From contig NZ_MZGS01000006.1 in NCBI RefSeq assembly GCF_003111625.1, positions 37,777 to 101,776 of the forward strand: a stretch of 64,000 nucleotides of DNA, read 5' to 3'. A program made the position numbers and the translations under genes. A model generated the notes under the pieces. That model saw nothing but the letters and a program-made list of their open reading frames with translations. It was not told the origin of the DNA and searched no databases. This DNA is from Methanobrevibacter thaueri (GTDB lineage: Archaea > Methanobacteriota > Methanobacteria > Methanobacteriales > Methanobacteriaceae). The number at the start of each line of letters is the position of its first letter. Position 1 is the stretch's first letter. Positions 9,648 through 18,992 of the stretch are shown in pieces.

Positions 9648-10967
9648 CTAAAATAACTTGAATCTCTTATTAGGCTTTTCCTTTAATTGCTTTTTTAGCT
9701 TTTGGTTTTTTCGAAACTCACTTTCAAACAGTTCATTCAGACTTGTAAGTCTTTTTTGATAATAATCTTCACTGAAAGAGCAGTCCTCATCAATATGGCC
9801 ATTGTCATTAAGAATCTGAACCAAAGCATCACATGAGGTCGAATAATCTGAAATGTCGGATTTGTATTTGACGTTTGATTTGGACAGCGCACTTCCATCC
9901 TCACAGATTGCCCAAATGTCCGCTGATGAGCCAAGATAATCAGACAGCTTGGACGGCAAATATGGATTTATTGGGAAACTGCCCTTTGTGTGCACGTCAT
10001 TAACGACCAGGACATCAAATTTTGTTGTGGCATTCAGGAATTCCAGATATTCCAAGGGCTTTTTAACCTTAATGTTGTCCTTCACATCAAGTGTTGAAAC
10101 CAACCTTTTGATTAATTTCCTGTCCTTGATGAATATGTGGAGTCTTATTTTATCCCTATATTTATGGTTGAGTGATTCCAACGCATAGAATAATCCTTCA
10201 AAATGACGCTTGCCGTAATAGTCTCCACCAAAATAGGCAATATTAATGTAATCATCATTCAATTTCAATTTTGATTTTTTGATTTGATAGTAATCATCAG
10301 GCAATGTGGGATGAGCCATTATTTCACTTTTGGCAAAAACAAGGTCCATGACATCAACGGGAAACTGTTCAAGCATTATCTGCCTTTGATTTTCATTAGT
10401 GAAAATGACCTTATCCGCAAAGAGATAAACCAAATATTCAGCAATGAAATAAGCGGATGAATTATGCTCAATTAGCGGGAAATCACCATTCAATCCAGCA
10501 ATCTCCTTGTTTAGCCTATCTATGTATGCATCATCATCCACAATCATCTGCTTATATGATTTTTCATTGTTTGACAAATCATAAATCAGAGGGTCTGAAA
10601 ACTCTGCTGTCCAAAAGACTGGCTGGTTTTTGAACTTATACTCGCTAGCCAAAAAATGATTGGACATCAACCATGACCTTGAATAGATGCGATTATAATC
10701 CTTATTGATGGCTTTCATTCCCTTTTTTATGAATTTTGATATGCATTCCCACCAGTCAACATTACAAGGCATGTCAATTATGATTTCATCATTTATTAAA
10801 TCGTGAACATGGTCGTTAAGGTCACTACCTTGCGAATCGTCATTAACATGCAATACGTCAACCATTTTATTATTTTCAATTACCCTTTTGGCAACGGTTA
10901 TTCCTGAAACGTTATCTGATGGAGGGAACAGAAATGAAATGACTAACTCATCGTAGTGTTCTTTCAT
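9648..10967 (-). CDS. GT-B glycosyltransferase (family 4-like)
   Basis: The 439-residue protein has a two-domain GT-B layout. The N-terminal half starts with VISFLFPPSDNVSGIT, a common opening of family 4 enzymes that contact the acceptor. The second half begins near residue 240 with INIAYFGGDYYGKRHFEG, typical of the donor-binding Rossmann domain, and continues with LHIFIKD and the late NPYLPSKLSDYLGS, where family 4 enzymes bind the nucleotide. The classical E-x7-E is not obvious. It lies between two family 2 transferases in one transcript. The C-terminus is lysine-rich. The exact sugar is unknown. Confidence 0.75.
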   Translation of the reverse strand: MKEHYDELVISFLFPPSDNVSGITVAKRVIENNKMVDVLHVNDDSQGSDLNDHVHDLINDEIIIDMPCNVDWWECISKFIKKGMKAINKDYNRIYSRSWLMSNHFLASEYKFKNQPVFWTAEFSDPLIYDLSNNEKSYKQMIVDDDAYIDRLNKEIAGLNGDFPLIEHNSSAYFIAEYLVYLFADKVIFTNENQRQIMLEQFPVDVMDLVFAKSEIMAHPTLPDDYYQIKKSKLKLNDDYINIAYFGGDYYGKRHFEGLFYALESLNHKYRDKIRLHIFIKDRKLIKRLVSTLDVKDNIKVKKPLEYLEFLNATTKFDVLVVNDVHTKGSFPINPYLPSKLSDYLGSSADIWAICEDGSALSKSNVKYKSDISDYSTSCDALVQILNDNGHIDEDCSFSEDYYQKRLTSLNELFESEFRKNQKLKKQLKEKPNKRFKLF

Positions 10968-10984
10968 AATTAGATATTTTTATT

Positions 10985-12064
10985 TTAATGTTTAAAAAGT
11001 TTTTTTAAGCGATTGATTGATTTAGGTATTTTTTTATCAGTTTTTTTATTTTTTCTTTTGAACTTTTTATTTTTCCTTTTAATATCATATTCATTTATGG
11101 ATGATTCGAAATCCCTGTAATAATTGAACTTCAAAGCGTTGGAGAAAATCTTTCGGCTTCTTTTGTTGGCCAATTCCCATGTGCCATCGCTTTCATACCT
11201 TTCCTTTTTAGATTTAAAATCATCCTGAATTTTTAAAAAGAAGTCCTGCTTCATTTCATCAGGAACTTGGGAAAATCTTAAATAGATATCACGGCATTGG
11301 CGGTTGAATAGCTTATGTTTAACTGTGTCGTACTCCCCTGAGCGAATTACAATATCATTTATGATGTTGTATATTGGAATTACGTCAGGGAACTTTTCAA
11401 AGTTGGATTGGGTTATTGAGTCGTTGTGGACTCTTCTGAAATAATAATAGTTGTCATCAAAGTAAACCCTTTTGGCTTTAAGGAAAAGCTCGATGAAGAA
11501 TGGATTGTCCTCAAATATCAGCCCTTCATTGAATTTCATGTCTCCAATCAAATCCCTTCGATATAACTTGCCCGGCGCCGTGACTGAGATTCTAAACAGC
11601 AGTTCCTTCACATCACTGTAATTGAATACATTGCCGTTAACATGGCTTTTAAGCAAATCCATTTCAAAATAGGAATATTTTGACTTCTCCCTTGTTTTTG
11701 CGTCAAATTCGATTATCTTGAATATCAGCAGGTCAAGATCCTTCGATTCCATTATTTCATATATCTCCTCCAATGCATTTTCCGAAATGTAATCATCTGA
11801 ATCCAAAAATAGAATATATTCCCCGCTTGCTTCCTTTAAAGCATTGTTACGTGAAGCTGATAGTCCCTGGTTGGTTTGGTTGATTATTTTAACGGGATAC
11901 TTCTGAAGTATTTCAAGGGAATTGTCGGTTGACCCGTCATTAACGCAAATTATCTCAATATCCTGAAACTTCTGATTCAATACGCTTTCCAAACACTCGT
12001 CCAGGTATTCTGAAGTGTTGTAAACAGGTATGATGATGGATATTTTAGTCAATGAAATCACCAT
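10985..12064 (-). CDS. Family 2 glycosyltransferase
   Basis: This GT-A transferase of about 355 residues has ISIIIPVYNTSEYL, VNDGSTDNS, LSASRNNALKEA and the DXD segment LFLDSDDYI near residue 85, then a helical C-terminal half ending in a Lys/Arg-rich tail. The first possible ATG is at 12064, directly after the upstream stop. A GGTGAT site four bases before TTG 12052 suggests TTG as the true start, giving MTKISIIIPVYN. Its neighbours on both sides are transferases in the same transcript. It should add one sugar in a surface polymer pathway. Confidence 0.92.
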   Translation of the reverse strand: MVISLTKISIIIPVYNTSEYLDECLESVLNQKFQDIEIICVNDGSTDNSLEILQKYPVKIINQTNQGLSASRNNALKEASGEYILFLDSDDYISENALEEIYEIMESKDLDLLIFKIIEFDAKTREKSKYSYFEMDLLKSHVNGNVFNYSDVKELLFRISVTAPGKLYRRDLIGDMKFNEGLIFEDNPFFIELFLKAKRVYFDDNYYYFRRVHNDSITQSNFEKFPDVIPIYNIINDIVIRSGEYDTVKHKLFNRQCRDIYLRFSQVPDEMKQDFFLKIQDDFKSKKERYESDGTWELANKRSRKIFSNALKFNYYRDFESSINEYDIKRKNKKFKRKNKKTDKKIPKSINRLKKLFKH

Positions 12065-13993
12065 TTATCTTAATTTGTCTTTAAAATCATCAATCAGCCT
12101 GACGGCCTTTCGGGATTTGAACTCTTCTATCCTTTTGTTCAACTCTTTATTTTTTGATTTCAGCCTATTGTTTTCATTTATTAGCTTTTCATTATTCCTG
12201 ATTAGGGTTTCTACATCTCCGGATGAATCATGAACTGACTTGTTTGAAATGTAGATCTTGTTTCTCTTGTTCTTGAACTTCACGACGGTATTGTTATGGA
12301 TGAATTTAAATTCCCTTTTGACGCTAATGGAATTAAATGACTCTGGAGAATTCAATTCATATTTCTTTATGATAAATCTTGTAAACTCATCATATGGTAT
12401 TGTGAAAGTGAATCTGGAAGAAAGGGCATCGTAATCGACCGGAAATGTAACTTGATAGTATGTGACAAAATTTGTAAGGACCATGCTTTTTGTTTCCTTA
12501 AGGGATTTGCAATGGAATCTGAATATCTCATCTTCAAGGGCAATGTCCTCTATAACAATCTCATTGTATGTTTTCTTCTTGACGTCAAGGTAGAGTACAT
12601 TGTTGATTCCTATTCCAAGGTCAATGTCGTAATTTGCGTATCTTATTGAGTGTCGCTTATAATTTTTTAAAAGAACTTCATAAAAAAATTCACTTGACTT
12701 ATATGTCACTTTAATTTTTGAATGGTCAAAATCCTTAATTAAATTTAATGGAATGGTAATCTTATTATTATGCAAGGTTAGTGGAAACTCATCATTTTGA
12801 TGAATCATGGAAACAAGAATTTCATGAGGATAATCTTTTGGAGTTAGGGATAAATTTTCAGTGAACTCCATGAACAGGTTTTCGCCATCATTATAAACAT
12901 CACTGACAACGGCATTAAATTGCCTGTCGTCCGTATCACAATCAAAACTTACCATCTTAAGGTAATCCTCACCGATATCCAATTCCATTTGAGGATTCAT
13001 TAAAAACTCATCTTCCAAATGCGCAAACTTCAATAGGGCATTGATGTCATGATTTTCAACCATTCGATATAATATCTTCAAATAGCAGTTCAGATTGTCC
13101 CTCAAGTAATCCGGAATTATGTCCAGCATTTCACAAACACCCTCAATCAACTCATCATAATACTTTCCGGAGTAGTTGTTGAGTTTCTTAAGGGAGGTCT
13201 TCAGGTCATGCATAAGCCATTTCTCATATATGATGTCGGAAAGCCTGTCATCCAATCCTCTCTCGACCATAAGCGAATGGTAAATCTTTAATACTTTTAT
13301 GCGGTCAGTGAAGTTTTTGACATCATCCTGCTTTTGAGTGATTGAGGACTTGTTTTTTCTAAGTCTCCAGAAATAGAAGATTTTTTGTGAAAAGCCTATG
13401 GACTCGGCGTTAATGTATGCTTCGAATGAGAAGAGCAGATCCTCATAATAGGTGTTCTCATTGATGAATCGAATGTTGAACCTGTCTAAAAATTCCCTTT
13501 TGAAAAGCTTGTTACATGTGATGGTGTCCCACAATAAGTTAGGATATTCCTCCAGCCTGAATGATTTTACGCTGCCTTCGAAATCCTTGAATGCCTTCTT
13601 AAATAAAATGTTTTCCCATATGTTGAATTCCCCGAACTTCAGGATATTTCCAACAATGAAATCATTGTCATGATTAAAGTCATACAAATTTTCATAAGCC
13701 TGAGGAGGCATATAATCGTCGGAATCCATGAAATGGACATATTCCCCCTTGGCAAATTCCAAACCGTAGTTACGTGCTATTCCAGGACCCTCATTTGCCT
13801 TATGGTATGCATGGAAATTCTCATACTTATCAGAATACTCGTCTATGATGAATCTGGAACTGTCTGTTGAGCCGTCATCTACCATTATCACTTCAATATC
13901 GTCAATCATAGTTTGATTGAGAAGAGAATCAAGCGCTTCCTCAATGTATCCCTCTACATTGAAAACCGGCATAATAACAGAAATCTTAACCAT
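12065..13993 (-). CDS. Family 2 glycosyltransferase with long C-terminal extension
   Basis: This 642-residue protein opens with a GT-A domain (ISVIMPVFNVEGYI, VDDGSTDSS, GIARNYG, HFMDSDDYMPP), then a helical region to about residue 330, then a beta-rich part of roughly 250 residues and a terminal coiled coil (about 590-630). The gene at 1-2080 has the same architecture, so the two are paralogues. AGGTGA stands three bases before the ATG, a strong ribosome site. The extension may bind the growing polymer or lie outside the catalytic site. The coiled coil suggests it forms an oligomer or joins a complex with the other transferases. Confidence 0.88.
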   Translation of the reverse strand: MVKISVIMPVFNVEGYIEEALDSLLNQTMIDDIEVIMVDDGSTDSSRFIIDEYSDKYENFHAYHKANEGPGIARNYGLEFAKGEYVHFMDSDDYMPPQAYENLYDFNHDNDFIVGNILKFGEFNIWENILFKKAFKDFEGSVKSFRLEEYPNLLWDTITCNKLFKREFLDRFNIRFINENTYYEDLLFSFEAYINAESIGFSQKIFYFWRLRKNKSSITQKQDDVKNFTDRIKVLKIYHSLMVERGLDDRLSDIIYEKWLMHDLKTSLKKLNNYSGKYYDELIEGVCEMLDIIPDYLRDNLNCYLKILYRMVENHDINALLKFAHLEDEFLMNPQMELDIGEDYLKMVSFDCDTDDRQFNAVVSDVYNDGENLFMEFTENLSLTPKDYPHEILVSMIHQNDEFPLTLHNNKITIPLNLIKDFDHSKIKVTYKSSEFFYEVLLKNYKRHSIRYANYDIDLGIGINNVLYLDVKKKTYNEIVIEDIALEDEIFRFHCKSLKETKSMVLTNFVTYYQVTFPVDYDALSSRFTFTIPYDEFTRFIIKKYELNSPESFNSISVKREFKFIHNNTVVKFKNKRNKIYISNKSVHDSSGDVETLIRNNEKLINENNRLKSKNKELNKRIEEFKSRKAVRLIDDFKDKLR

Positions 13994-14000
13994 AATTCAC

Positions 14001-16190
14001 CTATTTCCTTATTGCATCATCAATTCTTTTTGAGGCGTTACCGTCCTCGAAACTGCAGAACCTTTCATAGAACTCATCATACTTGTCTGCATACTCTTTC
14101 TTTAAATCTTCAATATTCACTATTGCATCAATAACCTCTTCAGTGGTCTTAAGCAATGGCCCCGGAACCTCTGAGTGAATGTCAATGTAGAATCCCCTCA
14201 ATATGTTTTCGTATTTTTCCAGGTCATATGTGTAGTATAAAATAGGTCTTCTAAGGTTTGCATAGTCAAAGAAAACACTGGAATAGTCTGTAATCAATAT
14301 GTCGCTGATGAGATATAATTCAGCGATATCGTCATATTTGCAAACGTCATACGCAAATCCCTTATATGGGGAGAGGTCAAGCTTGTCGGCAACGAAGTAA
14401 TGGGTCCTCACAAGCACGATGTATTCATCACCGATTGCCTTTTGCAGCTTGTCCAATTCAAGCTTTAATGTAAAATGCATTTTACCAGCATCAAAATACT
14501 CGTCATCCCTCCATGTAGGAGCATATAATACAATTTTCTTATCTGAAGGTAAATTCAAGTCATCCTTGATCTTTTGAACTTGCTCAGGAGTTGCATTGTA
14601 GAGAATGTCATTACGAGGATAACCTGTTTCAAGAATGTCCCCATCATATGCAAAGCAGCTGCGAAGGATTTCTGTGGTGTAATGATTAGGTGATATCAAG
14701 TAATCCCATTCCTTGGCCACCTTGATGTAGGATTTCTTGATGTTCGGGTCTCTTGTATGGACATTTCCAATATCCAAACCAAGCTTCTTGAGTGGAGTAC
14801 CATGCCATGTTGAAATGATTTTCTGAGAATCCCTCTTATGAAGTCTTGAAGCCTGACGGCCGTTGATGACCCAATACTTGGACCTTGCCAGTTCCTTATA
14901 ATAAGCAAGGGAGAATCTTTTGACCTTCTTTGGGTTTCCAGGGATTTCAACGTTCTTGTCATTGATTACCCATACGTAATCCAGCTCATCGCCATATTTG
15001 TTATACATATATTCATAAAGGTATTTAGGGCTGTCTGAGTAAAATTTGCCCAAAAAGCTAGCGAACATGAATTGGTTTTTATTTATAGGCTTTCTATTGT
15101 AATACCTGAAGTAGATGAATGTCTTGAATCTCCATCTGCTTTTGAAAACGCGTATGGTCTTCTTGAAATTGACCCTAATCTTGATGAATCTGGTCAATTT
15201 CCTAATGTTGTTTTCCTGAAAAGCCTTGATTTCCCTTTTCTGAATAAATGACAAATAGTTCATGTTGAACTCATAGGAAATCTCCTGCATAATCTTAAAA
15301 ACATGGCCTCTCCAGTTTTCATCATCACTGTATAGGAAATTAGGCCCGAATACCTTGTAGTAATAATCAAAGAATGTGAATGCCATCTCATCCTTCAGCA
15401 GTTTATATTTTTCATCATGGGTTTTATCATAGAGAGCATTGACAATTTCCAAGACATCCCTATATGCAGTCGCATAGCTTAGGAACGCATCCCCATGGTC
15501 TTCCTGGTTTAGGGAAGTCAGATTGATCGGATCATCCCTGTTTCTTTTCGCATAAACTGCCTCCTCTACACCGACGAAGGTATTTAATCTTGGGAAGATT
15601 GAAGTCATGAAGAAATAATCTGAATAGAACCTGTCATTTTCATCAAAAAGAGTGTCTGCTATAATGTCTCTTTTTATCAATGAATGAAGGACAGACAATA
15701 TTTCCTTTTTATTTGTTTTTGTACCGACCAACTGCCTCATTGAAAATTCCATATCAGACAGTTTGCCTTTTTTCATCGGATATTTGCTTTTTTTGGTGAA
15801 TCTCTCTTCAAATCTTTCACGTATGAAAGGAGTCGCCATCCTTTCTCCGTTAATGAAATCTGCATGAGTGGCTTTTGCGGTGTTTACCAATTTTTCCAAT
15901 GCATTCTTATACAGGTAATCATCGCTGTCGATAAAGTAGACATATTCCCCGCCAGCCATTTTCAACCCTTCATTTCTGGCACGGGCTACTCCTAAACGCT
16001 CATCAAATGACTTGACAATGATGTTTAAATTGTCATAACTATTGATTAAATCATTTACATTCTCTTTTTCCCCATTCAATACCAGGATGATTTCATAATC
16101 ATCAATGTTTTGCTCAGATATGCTGTCAAGACAGTCCTTGAGATATCTCTCGACAGTGTCGAATGGAATAATAATGCTTAAAAATGTCAT
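14001..16190 (-). CDS. GT2 glycosyltransferase fused to a CDP-glycerol/ribitol polymerase (TagF-like)
   Basis: This is a 729-residue chimera. Residues 1-250 form a family 2 glycosyltransferase (LSIIIPFDTVERYL, VARARNEG, YFIDSDDYLYK). The C-terminal half is a poly(glycerol/ribitol phosphate) glycerophosphotransferase: TWHGTPLKKLG near residue 460, YAPTWRDDEYF, and ISDILITDYSSVFFDYA near residue 650. In Gram-positive bacteria such fusions polymerise teichoic acids from CDP-glycerol or CDP-ribitol. Here the protein should build a phosphodiester-linked polymer on a sugar that its own N-terminal domain adds. The start is taken as ATG 16190 rather than TTG 16199. The downstream transferase starts seven bases after its stop. 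Confidence 0.9.
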   Translation of the reverse strand: MTFLSIIIPFDTVERYLKDCLDSISEQNIDDYEIILVLNGEKENVNDLINSYDNLNIIVKSFDERLGVARARNEGLKMAGGEYVYFIDSDDYLYKNALEKLVNTAKATHADFINGERMATPFIRERFEERFTKKSKYPMKKGKLSDMEFSMRQLVGTKTNKKEILSVLHSLIKRDIIADTLFDENDRFYSDYFFMTSIFPRLNTFVGVEEAVYAKRNRDDPINLTSLNQEDHGDAFLSYATAYRDVLEIVNALYDKTHDEKYKLLKDEMAFTFFDYYYKVFGPNFLYSDDENWRGHVFKIMQEISYEFNMNYLSFIQKREIKAFQENNIRKLTRFIKIRVNFKKTIRVFKSRWRFKTFIYFRYYNRKPINKNQFMFASFLGKFYSDSPKYLYEYMYNKYGDELDYVWVINDKNVEIPGNPKKVKRFSLAYYKELARSKYWVINGRQASRLHKRDSQKIISTWHGTPLKKLGLDIGNVHTRDPNIKKSYIKVAKEWDYLISPNHYTTEILRSCFAYDGDILETGYPRNDILYNATPEQVQKIKDDLNLPSDKKIVLYAPTWRDDEYFDAGKMHFTLKLELDKLQKAIGDEYIVLVRTHYFVADKLDLSPYKGFAYDVCKYDDIAELYLISDILITDYSSVFFDYANLRRPILYYTYDLEKYENILRGFYIDIHSEVPGPLLKTTEEVIDAIVNIEDLKKEYADKYDEFYERFCSFEDGNASKRIDDAIRK

Positions 16191-16199
16191 GTTTATCAA

Positions 16200-17171
16200 T
16201 TAAAATTTTTCATTTGCCCTTTTGAGATTTTCCACGGATTCCTCCAGTTTTTCCATGATTCCCTCTCTGCGCCTGAACTTGTTAAGCCTATCATGGTCTC
16301 TGATTTTTTTAGGAATCTGAAGGAAATTCTTACCGTAAATGTCAATCAGATATTGTCTTGAATCAGCGGGGGCCAAAAATTCATAATGGCCGAACGGAAG
16401 CCGGATTAAAGGGAAAACCTGATCGGTTTCCACAACGTCAAACTTGTACACGGAAAATTTCCTTAGGTTGTTTCTGGAATCCTCCACACCTGGAATCATA
16501 TGGGTGTCCCTTTCAAGAGTGCAGTTGAACTTTTCATAGAACTCATAAACTGTCTCTTCCAAATCATGGTCATCAGGATTGTGGTAATATTCCTTTGAAA
16601 ATATCATATAATCATTTTCCAAGTCCCTGCCATCGTAATCCTTGAGATATTCATATGGATAAATGTCAAGTCCGATGAACTTGCCGTTATATCCAGGATA
16701 GTAGTAAGAGATTTGATACCATCTGACTGACTTGTCGTTATGCTTATCTATTTTTAAGGCGGCCTTGACTTCTGGAAGGTCACACCTGTCAAGCTCATCC
16801 TGTATTATGTCTATGAACCTGATATAATCAGCTCTCATCATTCCAACATCCAAATCGTCATCCCATGGAATCAATCCCTCATGACGGTAAGCTCCAAGCA
16901 AGGTCCCATAATCCATCCAGTATTCAATGCCGTGCTTTTTGCAAACATTATCAAAAAACAGCATGAACTCATAGCATAAATCCTGCATTAATGTCAAATA
17001 TTTATTTGGCTGGAGATCATGGAAAGCATAGATGTTATTCAAATAATCTTGGTGAGTATTAACAAGCCTTTGAACCTTATTGAATTCTCTACGTGTTACA
17101 AAGTCATCTTTAGATACTCCCAATCCATTATATATTTTTCTTTTAATCTTATCCTTAACCACTTTAAACAC
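16200..17171 (-). CDS. LicD-family phosphotransferase (1 of 4)
   Basis: This LicD/FKTN-type nucleotidyltransferase-fold enzyme has 323 residues. The signature runs from about residue 85: YWMDYGTLLGAYRHEG and then IPWDDDLDVGMM. The DDDLDV acidic cluster binds the metal in this family, whose members transfer phosphocholine or similar groups from a CDP donor onto surface sugars. Three related genes follow upstream (17285, 18243, 18982). Starts at GTG 17171 and GTG 17162 are both possible; neither has a strong ribosome site. A 113-base AT-rich gap separates it from the next LicD gene, so it may have its own promoter. Confidence 0.9.
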   Translation of the reverse strand: MFKVVKDKIKRKIYNGLGVSKDDFVTRREFNKVQRLVNTHQDYLNNIYAFHDLQPNKYLTLMQDLCYEFMLFFDNVCKKHGIEYWMDYGTLLGAYRHEGLIPWDDDLDVGMMRADYIRFIDIIQDELDRCDLPEVKAALKIDKHNDKSVRWYQISYYYPGYNGKFIGLDIYPYEYLKDYDGRDLENDYMIFSKEYYHNPDDHDLEETVYEFYEKFNCTLERDTHMIPGVEDSRNNLRKFSVYKFDVVETDQVFPLIRLPFGHYEFLAPADSRQYLIDIYGKNFLQIPKKIRDHDRLNKFRRREGIMEKLEESVENLKRANEKF

Positions 17172-17284
17172 CCATGAAAATTTTTATTTATTCATTTAAT
17201 TATTTATTAAATAAGTTATATAAAAGTTAGGGTTAAATTAAGTTTTTAAGGAATTAATTAAAAAAATAAGCAATTTAAAATAAT

Positions 17285-18232
17285 TTAGGGAATATAATCA
17301 AAATTCTCATTAACTTTGATCAATTCATCTTTCGCTTCAGTTAGCCTTTCCATGATATTCGGATATTTCTTATATCTGGTCAGACGGCCATGGTCCTTGC
17401 TGGACCTTCCGATTTCCATATAGTTCTTGCCGTATATCTCGCTTAAATAGTTGTCTGTGTTGTTTGGAACCAAAAAGTCATATTTGCCGAACTTGATTCT
17501 TTTTAAAGGCTGCAGATCCTCAGTTTTTAGGATCTTGAAGACAGAACCTGTTCTGAAACGGCCCCCGTCAACGCCCGCAATGAAGTGGTCTGTCCTGGAC
17601 AAGCTAAGGTTCAAATGACCGCAGCTTGAATCGATTGCATCCTTCAGGTGGTCAATCTCCCCGTCCCATGTCTTGAAGAATTCAGGGCGCAGCTTATGGA
17701 ACCTTGGTATATAGTCATCATCAAAGTCGGTTATATAGTCATATGGAAAAACGTCAATGCCAACATATTTTCCGTTGAAATCCGGATATTTGCAGTTGAT
17801 TTGATACCATCTTATTGAACCTACGTCCCATGAGGGCTCCTTGAACCATGCGGCAACATTCTTCATGCCGCTTTTTTCAAGTTCGGATGGAAAAACCTCT
17901 AAAAATCTGTAATAATCCTCTCTCAACATTCCGACATCCAAATCGTCATCCCATGGGATGAACCCTTCATGTCTGACCGCACCGAGCAATGTTCCAAAAT
18001 CAAGCCAATATTCCAAATCGTATTTTGTGCAGATATTGTCGAAATATTTCAAAAGCTCATAGGAGATTGTTCTCATGAGTTCCATATAAGGAGTAAATTC
18101 CAGCTCATGGAAAACGAAAATGTTGTTTAAATAATCATGCTGCCTATCCACCAACTGTTGAAGTTCATTGAATTCCTTCTTAGTTGGATACGAATTCTTC
18201 TTTGAGCTTTTCTTCTTAAATCTGTTAAACAT
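17285..18232 (-). CDS. LicD-family phosphotransferase (2 of 4)
   Basis: This LicD paralogue of 315 residues has an intact active-site motif (YWLDFGTLLGAVRHEG then IPWDDDLDVGML, residues about 75-102). All four copies share the N-terminal segment with HDYLNNIFVF. The frame opens at ATG 18259 inside the previous gene, but GTGAT four bases before ATG 18232 makes 18232 the better start and removes the overlap. It should transfer a phospho-substituent such as phosphocholine from a CDP donor to the surface glycan made by its neighbours. Which group it transfers is unknown. Confidence 0.9.
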   Translation of the reverse strand: MFNRFKKKSSKKNSYPTKKEFNELQQLVDRQHDYLNNIFVFHELEFTPYMELMRTISYELLKYFDNICTKYDLEYWLDFGTLLGAVRHEGFIPWDDDLDVGMLREDYYRFLEVFPSELEKSGMKNVAAWFKEPSWDVGSIRWYQINCKYPDFNGKYVGIDVFPYDYITDFDDDYIPRFHKLRPEFFKTWDGEIDHLKDAIDSSCGHLNLSLSRTDHFIAGVDGGRFRTGSVFKILKTEDLQPLKRIKFGKYDFLVPNNTDNYLSEIYGKNYMEIGRSSKDHGRLTRYKKYPNIMERLTEAKDELIKVNENFDYIP

Positions 18233-18242
18233 GAGTATCACA

Positions 18243-18992
18243 CTATTCAAAATTTTCATTGGCTTTTTCTAAAATCCTGATATGTCTCTTCAATATATCT
18301 TCATTCATTTTGAGCCGGTTCAGCTTGCTTGAATCATGAAGTTTGGATATTTTTCTGATATAGTTTTCACCATTCATCTGCTTTAGATAATCATTCGGAT
18401 GAGACGGAATGCTGAATGAATAGTCTCCTAATTGTATTTCATTAATCGGAAATACATTATTCCGTTCTGTTTTCCGATTCTGTGGGGATTTAACAACGTT
18501 TCCATCTATATCATCATATGCGGAAATTGCAACACAGAGCAGTTGGGCACCGATTTGAGAACACATCAATGATATCTCCAATGCATTCAGGTCATATTCA
18601 AGGTCACTCATGCCCGTCTGGCCGATTTCCAATTGAATTGCATCGTTTATCTTATCCAAATCAGACTTCATGACAGCAACACTAATCTCTTCGCTGAAGG
18701 CCATCAGCTGTCCATTTCTTACCGCATTTAGAAGAGTGTCATCATCAATCCAATAGATGATTCCATGCTTACGACACACATTATCAAAGAAAGATAACAG
18801 TTCATATGATAAATTCAGCATATCCCTTAAAATGGGAGTCGGTTCCAGGTTATAGAACATGTGGACATTATCAATGTGATACTGATGAGCATTTATAAGT
18901 CTTTTTAGCTTTTTAAATTCCTTTCTGGAAATAAACTCCTCATCTGAAATTATTTCCTCATTCTCATTATTGCCGAATCTATCAAAAATCAT
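18243..18992 (-). CDS. Degenerate LicD paralogue, probably catalytically dead (3 of 4)
   Basis: This 249-residue protein aligns with its LicD neighbours from start to end, including the N-terminal segment, YWIDDDTLL where they have YW(M/L)D(Y/F)GTLL, and the C-terminal NDYLKQMNGENY. The catalytic stretch is destroyed: where the others have IPWDDDLDVGM it reads MAFSEEISVAVM, and GTLLGA is DTLLNA. It is also about 50-70 residues shorter in the second half. The frame is intact, with a ribosome site (TGAT, then ATG 18992) and coupling to the gene before it, so it looks maintained as a protein rather than a pseudogene. It may be a regulatory or scaffolding partner of the active LicDs. Confidence 0.8.
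   Translation of the reverse strand: MIFDRFGNNENEEIISDEEFISRKEFKKLKRLINAHQYHIDNVHMFYNLEPTPILRDMLNLSYELLSFFDNVCRKHGIIYWIDDDTLLNAVRNGQLMAFSEEISVAVMKSDLDKINDAIQLEIGQTGMSDLEYDLNALEISLMCSQIGAQLLCVAISAYDDIDGNVVKSPQNRKTERNNVFPINEIQLGDYSFSIPSHPNDYLKQMNGENYIRKISKLHDSSKLNRLKMNEDILKRHIRILEKANENFE

Noticed and set aside
18243..18992. Calling the third LicD a pseudogene
   Set aside because: Its frame is intact with a ribosome site and coupling, so I annotate it as a coding gene for a probable pseudoenzyme instead.
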